From Blautia luti (lineage in GTDB: Bacteria > Bacillota > Clostridia > Lachnospirales > Lachnospiraceae), in NCBI RefSeq assembly GCF_013304735.1, contig NZ_JAAITI010000003.1, positions 1-64,000 of the forward strand: a stretch of DNA of 64,000 nucleotides, in the 5' to 3' direction. The translations under genes and the position numbers were made by a program. Below, piece after piece: positions 27,018 through 35,958 of this stretch. The notes under the pieces are model-generated. The model searched no databases, was not told where the DNA came from, and worked only from the letters and a program-made list of their open reading frames with translations. Numbering within the stretch: position 1 is the first letter of the stretch; each line of letters begins with the position of its first letter.

Positions 27018-28838
27018 TTATAGCTCCATCAGTTCATCAAATATCGGTTGCGGTATATAAGGCTGCTGATTGTGGATCGGCTCACCCAGACAGGTCTTCG
27101 GGTATGCGTAGGTTCCATGCTCCAGCATGATCTCAAGAAGTTCCGGTCCGTTCTGTTCCAGGAACTCACCTGCATATTTCTCCACATCTTCTCCCTGGAT
27201 ACGCTTCGCGGGGATTCCATAAGCCTGCGCCACATTCGAAAAATCGCAGGAGGAAAATCCGCTGCCGTCAGAAGTATCCGCATACACACAGTCAAAATAA
27301 TCTCTCTGGAGATGGCGGATCATTCCCAGCGCCTCATTGTTCATTACGATCATTTTTACCGGGATATTCTCACGTTTCACCCACTGCAGTTCCTGAATAT
27401 TCATCTGGAAGGCTCCGTCTCCGCAGATACATGCAACCGGTTTTCCTGTAGCATAATAAGCGCCAATCGCTGCCGGAAGTGCATATCCCATGGCGCCATG
27501 TCCGCCGGAAAAAAGTGTCTTCTGGCCCTGCTGGTTGTGGAAAGACTGGTAGCTCCAGACCATATGCTGTCCCACATCCACAGCAACAGCTCCTGTATCG
27601 GATAGCTGATCACTTAAGTATGCGATCATACGGTTCGGATAGCGCTGCGGTGTCCCATCATCCACCTGTTCCAGCTCTTTCCGGATCTTCTGACAGATGG
27701 ACAGCCATTCTTCATAAGAATCGATCTGTCCCTGCTGCTCTATCAGTTTACGCACCACATCCTCTGCACTGACGCAAAAACATTTCTCCCCTTTTCTTCC
27801 CTCATGAATTTCTCTCTGAAGGTTATAAGGGTCAATATCCACCCGGATGATCTCCGCTCCTTTGGCAAATTCATGAACTTTCGTTCCGATCTGACGGGTG
27901 CAGAGGGAAATTCCAAAGCAGATCAGAAGGTCACTCTTCGCATTGGCGATCATATTTGCATACCGGTGTCCATAGGCACCGCCGATACATCCGAAATTCA
28001 GCGGATCCCTAAAGCCCAGAGCGGACCGGGCAAGTACACTTGTGATCACAGGAATGTGATGAGCCCGTGCGAGATCTGTGAGTATTTTTTCCGCTTCGCC
28101 ATCTGCTCCGTGGCCGATCATGAATACCGGGCGTTTCGCCTCTTTAATCTTGGTCAGGATATATTCTGCGGCTTCCCCTGCATCGGAAGAATCCGCTTTT
28201 GCAACGGCATCCCTGTAAAAAGCAGCGCCATTTTCCGGATCATTTTTGCCATAGACGACTGCTTCGATCTCTTCCTCAGAAAACTTCATATTATAAACCG
28301 GATCTTCTACCTCACCTCTCTGCACATTCATGGGCAGGTCAATAAGAACCGGGCCTTTCCGTCCTGTGTTGGCGATCTGCCATGCCAGGTTCAGTTCCCG
28401 GACGATGTTTTTTGGATCACGGACCTGTACGGCATACTTGGTTACCGGCTTCGCCATGGAAACCATATCGATTTCCTGAAAGCCCTGCTGACGAAGGCCT
28501 GCAATACCGGAATACTCATAGGTATTGAGCTGTCCGGTAATAAAAATCACCGGAAGTGAATCAAAATAAGCATCAGCCACACCGGAAAGCAGATTGGCAG
28601 CTCCCGGGCCGCTTGTAGCATAGGCACATCCGCAGGCATCCTTCGCCTGAGCATAGCCACAGGCCGCAAAAGCAGCTCCCTGCTCGTTATAACTGGAATG
28701 GCTTCTGGCATCCGGGTTCTTCTCGATGGAATCTACCAGATGTGCAATCATGGTTCCCTGATATCCAAAAAAATCATGAATTCCTTTTTTTTCAAGAAAA
28801 TCTACAACATAATCTGTAAGCTTCATCTTATTAGACAT
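27018..28838 (-). CDS. Thiamine-diphosphate enzyme, acetolactate-synthase-like
   Basis: This 606-aa protein has the three-domain ALS/pyruvate-oxidase layout. The PYR domain (about 1-170) has the catalytic Glu in SYNEQGAAFAACGYA and YATSGPGAANLLSG. The middle domain spans about 205-350. The PP domain has GDGAFQMNIQELQW, the start of the ThDP GDG-N-N motif, and MNNEALGMI. It overlaps the preceding LicD-like gene by 8 bp. It is unlikely to be the housekeeping IlvB: no small subunit is nearby and it lies in a cytidylyltransferase/LicD operon. It probably transfers a two-carbon unit from pyruvate, or a related unit, to an aldehyde or ketone. Confidence 0.85.
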   Translation of the reverse strand: MSNKMKLTDYVVDFLEKKGIHDFFGYQGTMIAHLVDSIEKNPDARSHSSYNEQGAAFAACGYAQAKDACGCAYATSGPGAANLLSGVADAYFDSLPVIFITGQLNTYEYSGIAGLRQQGFQEIDMVSMAKPVTKYAVQVRDPKNIVRELNLAWQIANTGRKGPVLIDLPMNVQRGEVEDPVYNMKFSEEEIEAVVYGKNDPENGAAFYRDAVAKADSSDAGEAAEYILTKIKEAKRPVFMIGHGADGEAEKILTDLARAHHIPVITSVLARSALGFRDPLNFGCIGGAYGHRYANMIANAKSDLLICFGISLCTRQIGTKVHEFAKGAEIIRVDIDPYNLQREIHEGRKGEKCFCVSAEDVVRKLIEQQGQIDSYEEWLSICQKIRKELEQVDDGTPQRYPNRMIAYLSDQLSDTGAVAVDVGQHMVWSYQSFHNQQGQKTLFSGGHGAMGYALPAAIGAYYATGKPVACICGDGAFQMNIQELQWVKRENIPVKMIVMNNEALGMIRHLQRDYFDCVYADTSDGSGFSSCDFSNVAQAYGIPAKRIQGEDVEKYAGEFLEQNGPELLEIMLEHGTYAYPKTCLGEPIHNQQPYIPQPIFDELMEL

Positions 28839-30003
28839 ATTCTTTTACCTTCTCAAGAAGCGGTGTTCTTCCTGTTTTCTCCAGATAATTCATATATATA
28901 TCCAGTATTTCCGGATCCGCTTCAAATATTTCATCATACTTCAGACATTTATTCATCATTCCTGTATATTCCGAAAAAACATTTTCCAGCTGAACGTAAT
29001 CCTGGTTCTTATACAGGTTGCGGATATATCCTGCTTTCTGCCTGTATGCTCTTGCACAGGTATATTTTGTTCCGCAGAACTTTGCGTATGTCCAGCACTG
29101 GTTAAAGTACTGTTTATAGTTCATTCCGTATTTTCTGCGGGCCTCTCGCCTTTTTCTTTCTGCGGCAAGTTTTTTTGCCTCTCCGCCGTACTTCTGCATA
29201 AATTCTTCACATGGAATCAGTGCGCTGCATATGGTCGTAGGTGCTGGACGATAATTTTCCGGCGCCTTATCTGCGTAATTTTTTCCAAAGGCAATGGTGA
29301 GATATTTATCGGTATCTCCCGGAACAAAAAAACGTTCTCCCTCAAGTTCCACTTCCTGTGGGTTCTCAAAAATATATGCAGGATAATAAATATTCTGGTT
29401 CTGGAAACGAATCACATAAGTCTGAACGTTTTCCTGGGGCTGATGAATCAGATCCCGGAAAATACTTTTTGCCAACCAGCCTCTTCCACAGAGTGAAAGG
29501 AAACGCACCATCCAGATACATGCAAAATCCCTTTTAGTTTTCCACTGACCGTTTTTTCCGCGGATTTTTTTCCAGCCATCTTCCCGCATCCGGTTCCACA
29601 TATATTTTTTCTTCGGGCCGTACTCACATTGCAGCGGTACAATCTTTACCGCCATTCCGGGATATTGATATCTTCCGTAGTTATCCATGGTGTAATACAG
29701 CGTATCCTTATCTGTATACCGGAGAAAGAATCCCGGGAAGCGTTTGTTATTATCCATAGATTCCAGTGCTCTTCTTAATTCCGGTTCTTCCTCAAATGCG
29801 TTTTTGAACCGCTCCATATCGCCGGTTTTCATGTATACATTCCCGGCTGTGGGATTCTGCGGAAAAGGTCTTCCGGTTACCGCGCAGAGGGTAAAGTACG
29901 GAGATAGAAAATATGTGATTTTATTTTTTCTGCATATGGTATCTATTTCTTTAAGAAGTTCCAGTATTTTCTGCTGTTCTCTGTTCAATACACTCTGCCT
30001 CAT
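28831..30003 (-). CDS. LicD-related protein lacking the acidic motif
   Basis: This 390-aa protein starts like LicD proteins (LELLKEIDTICRKNKITYFL) but where LicD has IPWDDDVDI it reads GRPFPQNPTAGNVYMKTGD. It keeps later LicD-like features (FLRYTDKDTLYY, a long basic C-terminal half). It is probably a catalytically altered or regulatory partner of the active LicD encoded just upstream. The ATG at 30003 has a weak site; an internal TTG six codons in has a better GAGG and is an alternative start. Confidence 0.7.
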   Translation of the reverse strand: MRQSVLNREQQKILELLKEIDTICRKNKITYFLSPYFTLCAVTGRPFPQNPTAGNVYMKTGDMERFKNAFEEEPELRRALESMDNNKRFPGFFLRYTDKDTLYYTMDNYGRYQYPGMAVKIVPLQCEYGPKKKYMWNRMREDGWKKIRGKNGQWKTKRDFACIWMVRFLSLCGRGWLAKSIFRDLIHQPQENVQTYVIRFQNQNIYYPAYIFENPQEVELEGERFFVPGDTDKYLTIAFGKNYADKAPENYRPAPTTICSALIPCEEFMQKYGGEAKKLAAERKRREARRKYGMNYKQYFNQCWTYAKFCGTKYTCARAYRQKAGYIRNLYKNQDYVQLENVFSEYTGMMNKCLKYDEIFEADPEILDIYMNYLEKTGRTPLLEKVKEYV

Positions 30004-30022
30004 TTCTGTTGATTTTTCATAA

Positions 30023-32302
30023 TTATACGATCTTTTTCAGAAGCTTTTGGATCTCTTCCTGGCTTCCATATTTGTCCAGCCAGACACTTAAAAATTCCGA
30101 GACATCTGCTTTCTTTGCAAAAAATGCCGCTCTTCTGCTTCCCTTATAAAGATCTTCCAGAAAAATTCTGGAAAGCTCTGTTTTGAGATATGGATGCTGC
30201 ATATTCTCCAGGGCTTTGAAGTAGTTTTCAAATGCTTCTTTTGTCTGTCCCTGTTTTCTGCGGATATCTCCGAGAAGTTTATAGGTTTCTCCCTGCCACT
30301 GTTTATGGAACAGAAAGCTCCGTACTTCTTCTGCCAGATATTCCATCTCGCTTTCATCATCTGTACAAATCAGTCTGGTATGGTAAGCTGCCAGAACTTC
30401 CGGATATCCAAATCTCTGCCATGCCTGGGTAAGTGCTTCCCTGTAAAGCATCTCTTCTGAAAGAGCCTCTTTTTCTATCTTATCAGAAATGCCTGTTTTC
30501 AGGTAAAGTTCATTTACCAGTTCTTCCAGTTCTGCTTTTGTCCGGACAGCAGATACTTTTGCCAGATAAAGTGCTCCGTCAATTTCCTCATCTTCCGGCA
30601 TCAGTTTTTTCCAGAGTTCCATCATGGAAAGGGCCTCGTCTTTCTGATGGCCGTCCAGAAGTTTTCTGCATTCTTTTATTGCGGATGTTTTTTTATCTTT
30701 AAAGAACTTGTCCAGTTCCAGATGTACAATTCCGTTGTTTGTGCATTCCCTTGCACGGGCATAACCGGATAACGCTTCTTTCCAGAGCCCTTTTTTCCAG
30801 AAAAGATCTCCCTGATATTTCATAAAATATCCGTCCTGTGGAAAGAGCTTTCTGCAGGATGCCAGGAATTTTTCCGCTTCAGAAGTATTCCCGGACTCTT
30901 CCATGCGTGCCATGATAAATCTGCACTTAAATTTCACAAATCCCGGAGCATCCGGATATTTTTTCAAAAGATCATCAACTATTGTTTCCGCTTCTTTCAT
31001 CTCACGGAATTCATAATGAGTGGCTGCTTTTCGGAACAGGCGGATGTCTTCCACGGTCTGTTCCATTTCCGGAGTAAGGTGATCCAGTTTTCTGCGAACC
31101 TCATACATTCTCCATGCCTTGCCGACCCGTTCCGTATAAATCAGTGTCAGCATGGCTGCCTGGAAAACAGCGTCTTCCACAGGAACCAGAGTCGGATGAT
31201 AAAACGGCTGGATTCCCTTGTAATCTTCACGTCCGATAAATTCCACACTGAGCTGTGTGCGGTAATAACTGTCAAAAATCTCATTCAGTACATCGTAGCG
31301 TTTTTCCAGAAGCAGTGTTTCCAGGGATTTCTCCGATCTCAGGAACCTTGCTCCCAGATCTTTTGCGATTACACCTGCACGGATACGGTTTCGTTTCTTA
31401 TCCAGTTTATGGTCACCTTTTGCCATCAGAAGGCAGTAAAATTTCCGAAATGTCATCTGCCTGCGGATTCGGTTTTTGTCGATTCTCGGCATATATTCAT
31501 CCCGGATCTCCTGATAAGAAGCGCCCGGAACATAAATAGACTCATGGGATTCTCTTTCCCCATGAGGCGGTATATAAGACCATTCATCTCCGTAATGCCA
31601 GATCAAGTAATCGCTTGTCCTGTGGGGAACCATTACTTTTTCCCCTTCAAAATCCATATATTTCACAGGGAACATCATATCTTTGTCAAAAAGAAACGGG
31701 CAGCCACCCCAGCGCATGGCGTAGCGGCTGCACTCCTCTTCTTTATAAGAAAACATGATTTTTTCCAGTTTTTTGAGGGTTCTGTCTTTTCCGAAAAATT
31801 TATAGCGGAACAGCCAGTAAAGATACTGAAAAGCAGGAATTTCCCATCTTGCACCCACAACCATGCTGATATTAAGAAGATCTGTGTAGATCATCATATG
31901 GGTTCTGTACTTCTCATACTCTCTGTCATCATCCGGAATGGGATCAAGAGTAAGGACATCTATGATCTCTCCGGCCTTATCGTCTCCGATAATCTGATGC
32001 TTATGGATCGCACAGCTGTCCGTACCTCCATATCTCGGAAACCCGTTGGTGTAAGTTCTGTCTACATCTGAGCAATAGAGCGCTCTGTTCTGTGGTATTT
32101 CTGTTTTGCAGATTTCCACAAATTTATCCCAGTCGCTCTTTGGCATGTAGATATCCACATCATCATCCCACGGAATAAATCCTTCATTTCGAAGGACACC
32201 GATCAGGGTTCCCCCGGCCATTACATATCTAAGATTGTGCTTTTTGCAGATTGCGTCAACCTCTCGGAAGAGCTGCAAAAGAAGCTCCTGTTTTTCTGTC
32301 AT
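30023..32302 (-). CDS. LicD-family phosphotransferase with long repeat-like C-terminal region
   Basis: This 759-aa protein has an N-terminal LicD domain (about 1-270) with AGGTLIGVLRNEGFIPWDDD, VDIYM and a strong acidic cluster, the nucleotidyltransferase-like metal site. LicD enzymes move a phospho-substituent (phosphocholine, phosphoglycerol, phosphoribitol) from a CDP donor to a glycan. From about 400 on it has helical TPR-like repeats (YLAKVSAVRTKAELEELVNE-type segments, RKQGQTKEAFENYFKAL), probably for protein contacts. AAAGAGG precedes the start. Confidence 0.85.
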   Translation of the reverse strand: MTEKQELLLQLFREVDAICKKHNLRYVMAGGTLIGVLRNEGFIPWDDDVDIYMPKSDWDKFVEICKTEIPQNRALYCSDVDRTYTNGFPRYGGTDSCAIHKHQIIGDDKAGEIIDVLTLDPIPDDDREYEKYRTHMMIYTDLLNISMVVGARWEIPAFQYLYWLFRYKFFGKDRTLKKLEKIMFSYKEEECSRYAMRWGGCPFLFDKDMMFPVKYMDFEGEKVMVPHRTSDYLIWHYGDEWSYIPPHGERESHESIYVPGASYQEIRDEYMPRIDKNRIRRQMTFRKFYCLLMAKGDHKLDKKRNRIRAGVIAKDLGARFLRSEKSLETLLLEKRYDVLNEIFDSYYRTQLSVEFIGREDYKGIQPFYHPTLVPVEDAVFQAAMLTLIYTERVGKAWRMYEVRRKLDHLTPEMEQTVEDIRLFRKAATHYEFREMKEAETIVDDLLKKYPDAPGFVKFKCRFIMARMEESGNTSEAEKFLASCRKLFPQDGYFMKYQGDLFWKKGLWKEALSGYARARECTNNGIVHLELDKFFKDKKTSAIKECRKLLDGHQKDEALSMMELWKKLMPEDEEIDGALYLAKVSAVRTKAELEELVNELYLKTGISDKIEKEALSEEMLYREALTQAWQRFGYPEVLAAYHTRLICTDDESEMEYLAEEVRSFLFHKQWQGETYKLLGDIRRKQGQTKEAFENYFKALENMQHPYLKTELSRIFLEDLYKGSRRAAFFAKKADVSEFLSVWLDKYGSQEEIQKLLKKIV

Positions 32303-32305
32303 CTG

Positions 32306-33607
32306 TTAACCTCTTTGATCAATCGTTTTCAAAAGTTCAGCCAGTGTTTCGGATTCTTCATAGAAAAACCGCGTACATTCCGTACGTCTGTCACGGATCA
32401 TAATCATCAGTTCCTGAAGCAGATACCGAAGACCGTTTCCCTCAAAGTTAAAGCTGTAGCGTTTCAGGAATTCCTGTCCTTCTACCTTCGCCTCAAAATA
32501 CCCGGTATTCCACCAGTCATTGGGAACTGTAATCCGGCCTTTGCTTCCTATGATCACAAGTTCATTTTCCACATCTACCGTTGTTCCGATCTCTATGGTT
32601 GCCAGTGCCCTGGGATACTTTACCGTAATCATGTCGTAGATAAATTCTCCGTCACTGCCTTTTACCGCATTGGTGTTGACTTCCAGGTAGTCTTTTCCAA
32701 GAAGTTTGATACATGCACAGAGCGCCTGGCTCACTGTCTCATTGAAGTTTTTTCCACCTTCAAAATCATCCTGGGAAACCGCACACTTCACAGCTACCAC
32801 ATCTCCCACCAGTGCACCGTGGGTAAGCCATACAAGCTGTGTAAAAGCGCGCAGATAAACAAGGGTAAGCTTCTCCACAAGCACTACCCTGTGTTCCCTG
32901 GCCAGCGCAAACAGTTCTTCCATTTCTTCCGGGTTCAGCGTCATTGGTGTGTCACTGATTACATATTTCCCTCGTTCCAGCGCCCGCCTTATATAGTCCG
33001 TTCTGTTCTTCTGGGCGGACTTGATATAAATAATATCCAGTCCGCCCAGAAAACGTTCATAATCTGTACCGTAAGAATCCAGCTCATATCTGTCACAGAA
33101 TTCTCTTGCAACAAAGATATCTTCAGAATAAACACTCTCCACATGGAGCCCGCTTACAAACTTGGATTCCATAACCATTCCGTTGTCTTCCGTATCATCT
33201 GTCACAATTCCAACACTGAAAATCGTCCCCTCACTTCTGAGTTTAGTGCTGGAAATATTCTTGGTACGCTCCAGATAGACAACCTGACAGTAATTTTTGA
33301 GGTAATCAAATTTCCCTCTCCAGTCAGATCCTACTACCAGGAGATCAATGTTATATTTGGTAATATCGCTGAGTTTCTGTCCCTGGTACTCCTCTACGAT
33401 AATCTCGTCAGCAAAGCCTGTCTTCCTTACATTTTCGATTCGTTTCAGAAGGCTGTCCTGAACATTCAGCTTGCCCCGTTCTATATCGTAACTCTCACTG
33501 GTAACTCCTACAATGAGATAATCCCCCAGTTCCCTTGCTCTTTTCAAAATATTGTAATGTCCCTGGTGGAACAGATCAAAGGTACCGTAAGTAATGACTC
33601 TTTTCAT
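32306..33607 (-). CDS. TagD-like cytidylyltransferase fused to a Gfo/Idh/MocA-like domain
   Basis: This 433-aa protein has a cytidylyltransferase domain (about 1-140): YGTFDLFHQGHYNILKRARE (HxGH), and RTKNISSTKLR, the ISST motif of glycerol-3-phosphate cytidylyltransferases. The remaining about 290 residues resemble Gfo/Idh/MocA oxidoreductases but lack the glycine-rich loop (GIVTDDTEDN) and have DTP where EKP is expected, so catalysis by this half is doubtful. It starts on a TAATG overlap with the acyltransferase stop. Likely role: making a CDP-activated polyol phosphate for LicD. Confidence 0.85.
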   Translation of the reverse strand: MKRVITYGTFDLFHQGHYNILKRARELGDYLIVGVTSESYDIERGKLNVQDSLLKRIENVRKTGFADEIIVEEYQGQKLSDITKYNIDLLVVGSDWRGKFDYLKNYCQVVYLERTKNISSTKLRSEGTIFSVGIVTDDTEDNGMVMESKFVSGLHVESVYSEDIFVAREFCDRYELDSYGTDYERFLGGLDIIYIKSAQKNRTDYIRRALERGKYVISDTPMTLNPEEMEELFALAREHRVVLVEKLTLVYLRAFTQLVWLTHGALVGDVVAVKCAVSQDDFEGGKNFNETVSQALCACIKLLGKDYLEVNTNAVKGSDGEFIYDMITVKYPRALATIEIGTTVDVENELVIIGSKGRITVPNDWWNTGYFEAKVEGQEFLKRYSFNFEGNGLRYLLQELMIMIRDRRTECTRFFYEESETLAELLKTIDQRG

Positions 33608-34959
33608 TATTCGTCCTGCTCTTTCTGTTCTTCCTTTTCCATCAGCGCTTCCATCTCTTCCTGAGGTTCAATTGCGTTCAGGAGTTCATCCAATGCCTGT
33701 AATTCCTCAAACTCCTGTGTTTCTTCTATTTCTTCTTCCTGCAGTTCTTCTTCCTCTTCCATCTCTTCTTCTGTAAAAAATTCTTCTTTTTTATCTGGAG
33801 TCGTATTACCCGAAGTTTTTTCTTTGACTTTTTCGGCATGCTCTTCCTCAAGAGTGGCCGCCAGTTCCTCGATTGCTTTTTTTCTCTTCAGCATAGTCTC
33901 ATAACGGTCATCTTCATCATATTCCTCTTCCAGACCTTCATCCTGAACCTGCTTTTCTCTCTTAAACACAAGCAGTGTGAGAAGATTCAGCACACCGTTA
34001 TAACTAAAGGAAACCGGCGTACTTCCCAGAATCAGTACAAAAATCCAGGAAACTCCGAACAGCACCCACACATTCAGCATCTGCGGAATGCTGAGCAGTA
34101 AAAGTCCGTTGAGTACAATCATGATCGGATAATGGAAAAAATAAATTCCCATGGTATTTCTTCCGATGAAGGTAATCGGAAGTTTCACATCCGGCATCAG
34201 AGCCAGGAATGTAAGCACCAGCACAAAAGATACCAGATACATCAGAAGACGGATCAGCATTCCTGTGATATCATCCATTCCGGATAACTGATACGTATGA
34301 TTTCCTCTGAAAATGTCTATCGGAATTTTATTTGCAATCATGAAATTTGGAATTGCATATAAAAGCAGTCCCGAAATCGGAATCAGAACCCATTTCCCCT
34401 TAAATTTACGGACTACTTTGGTATAATCACTTTTCCACAGATAGCCTGCCACAAAAAACGGAAAAAATACAACAATCCTTGAAGAGGAAAGATAAGTTGT
34501 AAATTCCGGTCTTGTTCCTGCCCACAGTGCAAAAACGATACTTAACGGCACAATAAATCGCACCTTACCCAGTGCTTCTATGGTAAGTCTGTAGATAAAC
34601 AGTGCCAGCACATACCACATGACGGTACCGGATGGACGAAGCAGTTCATAATCAATACGTTTGCCGATCCAAATCGTTGCATACCAGGTCAGACTGTATC
34701 CAAGAATATAAGGAATCAGCAGATTTTTCACATTTTTCAGTACATCCTGCGGTTTCTTGGAAAGATAGCCGGACATAAAAACAAACGCAGGCATATGAAA
34801 AATGGTAATTGCATACCACACATAACGCACCACTACGTCTGCCTTAACCAGCTGAAACGCAATCAGATGATTAAATACAACAAGAAAAATCAGCAATACC
34901 TTAATGTTATCAACCAGATAGGAATACGGGACTCCCTGGCTTTCAGTTCTCTGTCTCAT
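33607..34959 (-). CDS. Membrane acyltransferase (acyltransferase-3/OafA type) with a long acidic tail
   Basis: This 450-aa protein has about ten membrane helices (about 12-330). The acyltransferase-3 features are NHL near residue 27 and LSYLSKKP-like turns. They suggest O-acetylation of a cell-surface glycan. Unusually, residues about 345-450 are a hydrophilic tail dominated by Glu/Asp/Lys (runs such as EEEMEEEEELQEEEIEET), predicted cytoplasmic. It is the first gene of the operon; AAGGTGG precedes the start. Confidence 0.88.
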   Translation of the reverse strand: MRQRTESQGVPYSYLVDNIKVLLIFLVVFNHLIAFQLVKADVVVRYVWYAITIFHMPAFVFMSGYLSKKPQDVLKNVKNLLIPYILGYSLTWYATIWIGKRIDYELLRPSGTVMWYVLALFIYRLTIEALGKVRFIVPLSIVFALWAGTRPEFTTYLSSSRIVVFFPFFVAGYLWKSDYTKVVRKFKGKWVLIPISGLLLYAIPNFMIANKIPIDIFRGNHTYQLSGMDDITGMLIRLLMYLVSFVLVLTFLALMPDVKLPITFIGRNTMGIYFFHYPIMIVLNGLLLLSIPQMLNVWVLFGVSWIFVLILGSTPVSFSYNGVLNLLTLLVFKREKQVQDEGLEEEYDEDDRYETMLKRKKAIEELAATLEEEHAEKVKEKTSGNTTPDKKEEFFTEEEMEEEEELQEEEIEETQEFEELQALDELLNAIEPQEEMEALMEKEEQKEQDE

Positions 34960-35012
34960 TTGTTTCCACCTTATTCATACGGATATTCGTAATCCGCTTC
35001 GCTACTTGCTCA

Positions 35013-35047
35013 TAGCCAAACAGCCTGCGACGCAGGTTATTTGGCTA
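35013..35047 (-). other. Nested dyad in the leader of the glycan operon
   Basis: TAGCCAAA (35013-35020) pairs with TTTGGCTA (35040-35047), enclosing CCTGCG-A-CGCAGG. A second dyad (GCGGAT..ATATCCGT) lies closer to the start at 34980-34998. Together they would fold the leader of the acyltransferase mRNA. Confidence 0.55.
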
Positions 35048-35059
35048 AAATATGAATAA

Positions 35060-35088
35060 ATTATAACATATATTTATGAATTTGGAAA
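35060..35088 (-). promoter_or_regulatory. Promoter of the acyltransferase-LicD operon
   Basis: On the minus strand TTTCCA (35088-35083) and TATAAT (35065-35060) are separated by 17 bp, upstream of the nested leader dyads. Confidence 0.55.
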
Positions 35089-35133
35089 TAAAAACTTAAT
35101 ATTTCCCAGTATTATTATCTGTTTCCAGTATTT

Positions 35134-35877
35134 TCATCGATATTTCCAGACTCCGTGAACTGCATAGGAAACAAAGAAAAACAGGCTTTTTACAGGACCG
35201 TATCCCACATACCGGTAAACCTGATATGTCATAGCCGCAGACTTCAGTTTGTTTCTGGACTTGCCACCTTCGCTGAGCCGGTATTTCAGATATGGCTTAT
35301 TGATTCCTGCCGCAAATCCTCCTCTTTTCAGGATTCTCAGCCAGGTAATATAGTCTTCATGGCTGTCATCATGCTCCATGGGAAACGCAAGGGCATCTTC
35401 CCGCCGGAGAAGCACTGAAGAACAGTTAATACTGTTATGTTTCAGAAGATCACGATAGGTAATGCGTTCTTTTACCGGAATGTATTTCCCTGTGGTATGT
35501 CCATCCGGCTGCATCAGCTCTCTTCCTGTAGAACAGATATCACAACCGGTAAGTCCCATTGTTTCTACCTGCGCTTCCAGCTTTCCTTCTTCCCACCAGT
35601 CATCCGCATCCAGAAAAGCAATATATTTTCCTTTTGAGGCCTTTACTCCCCAGTTTCTGGAACGGGCAGCTCCCATATTTTCTTTGTTTCGGATATAACG
35701 GATATTTCCGCTGTCCATGTATTTCATTACGGTTAATTCTGTTTTGTCTGTGGAACAGTCATCAATGACAAGAAGTTCTGTTGGAACCTTCTGTGCCAGC
35801 ACGGACTCGATTGCTTTTCCAATATATTTCTCACCGTTATAAACCGGCATGATCACGGAAACCAGTGGTTTTTCCAT
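35134..35877 (-). CDS. Family 2 glycosyltransferase
   Basis: This 247-aa GT-A enzyme has VSVIMPVYNGEKYIGKAIES, IDDCSTD and the metal-binding FLDADDWW. The C-terminal region contains ITYRDLLKHNSINCSS and a possible amphipathic membrane-binding helix. It transfers one sugar to a growing surface glycan. GGGAGG precedes the start. It lies between the initiating transferase and the decoration operon and is likely part of the same biosynthetic locus. Confidence 0.92.
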   Translation of the reverse strand: MEKPLVSVIMPVYNGEKYIGKAIESVLAQKVPTELLVIDDCSTDKTELTVMKYMDSGNIRYIRNKENMGAARSRNWGVKASKGKYIAFLDADDWWEEGKLEAQVETMGLTGCDICSTGRELMQPDGHTTGKYIPVKERITYRDLLKHNSINCSSVLLRREDALAFPMEHDDSHEDYITWLRILKRGGFAAGINKPYLKYRLSEGGKSRNKLKSAAMTYQVYRYVGYGPVKSLFFFVSYAVHGVWKYR

Positions 35878-35958
35878 AAAAACAACCTCCCTTTTCTTTA
35901 TTTACAAAATGCGCGCCAGAACCAGCCTGACACGCACTTTTTGATTTCGTATTATTTC

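Noticed and set aside
32237-33664. Long open frame on the plus strand opposite the cytidylyltransferase gene
   Set aside because: The minus-strand gene has clear HxGH and ISST motifs and operon coupling; the plus frame lacks a ribosome site and recognisable motifs.
26279-34959. Phosphonate (aminoethylphosphonate) decoration pathway
   Set aside because: The ThDP enzyme has the full-length acetolactate-synthase layout, not the short phosphonopyruvate decarboxylase form, and no PEP mutase is present.
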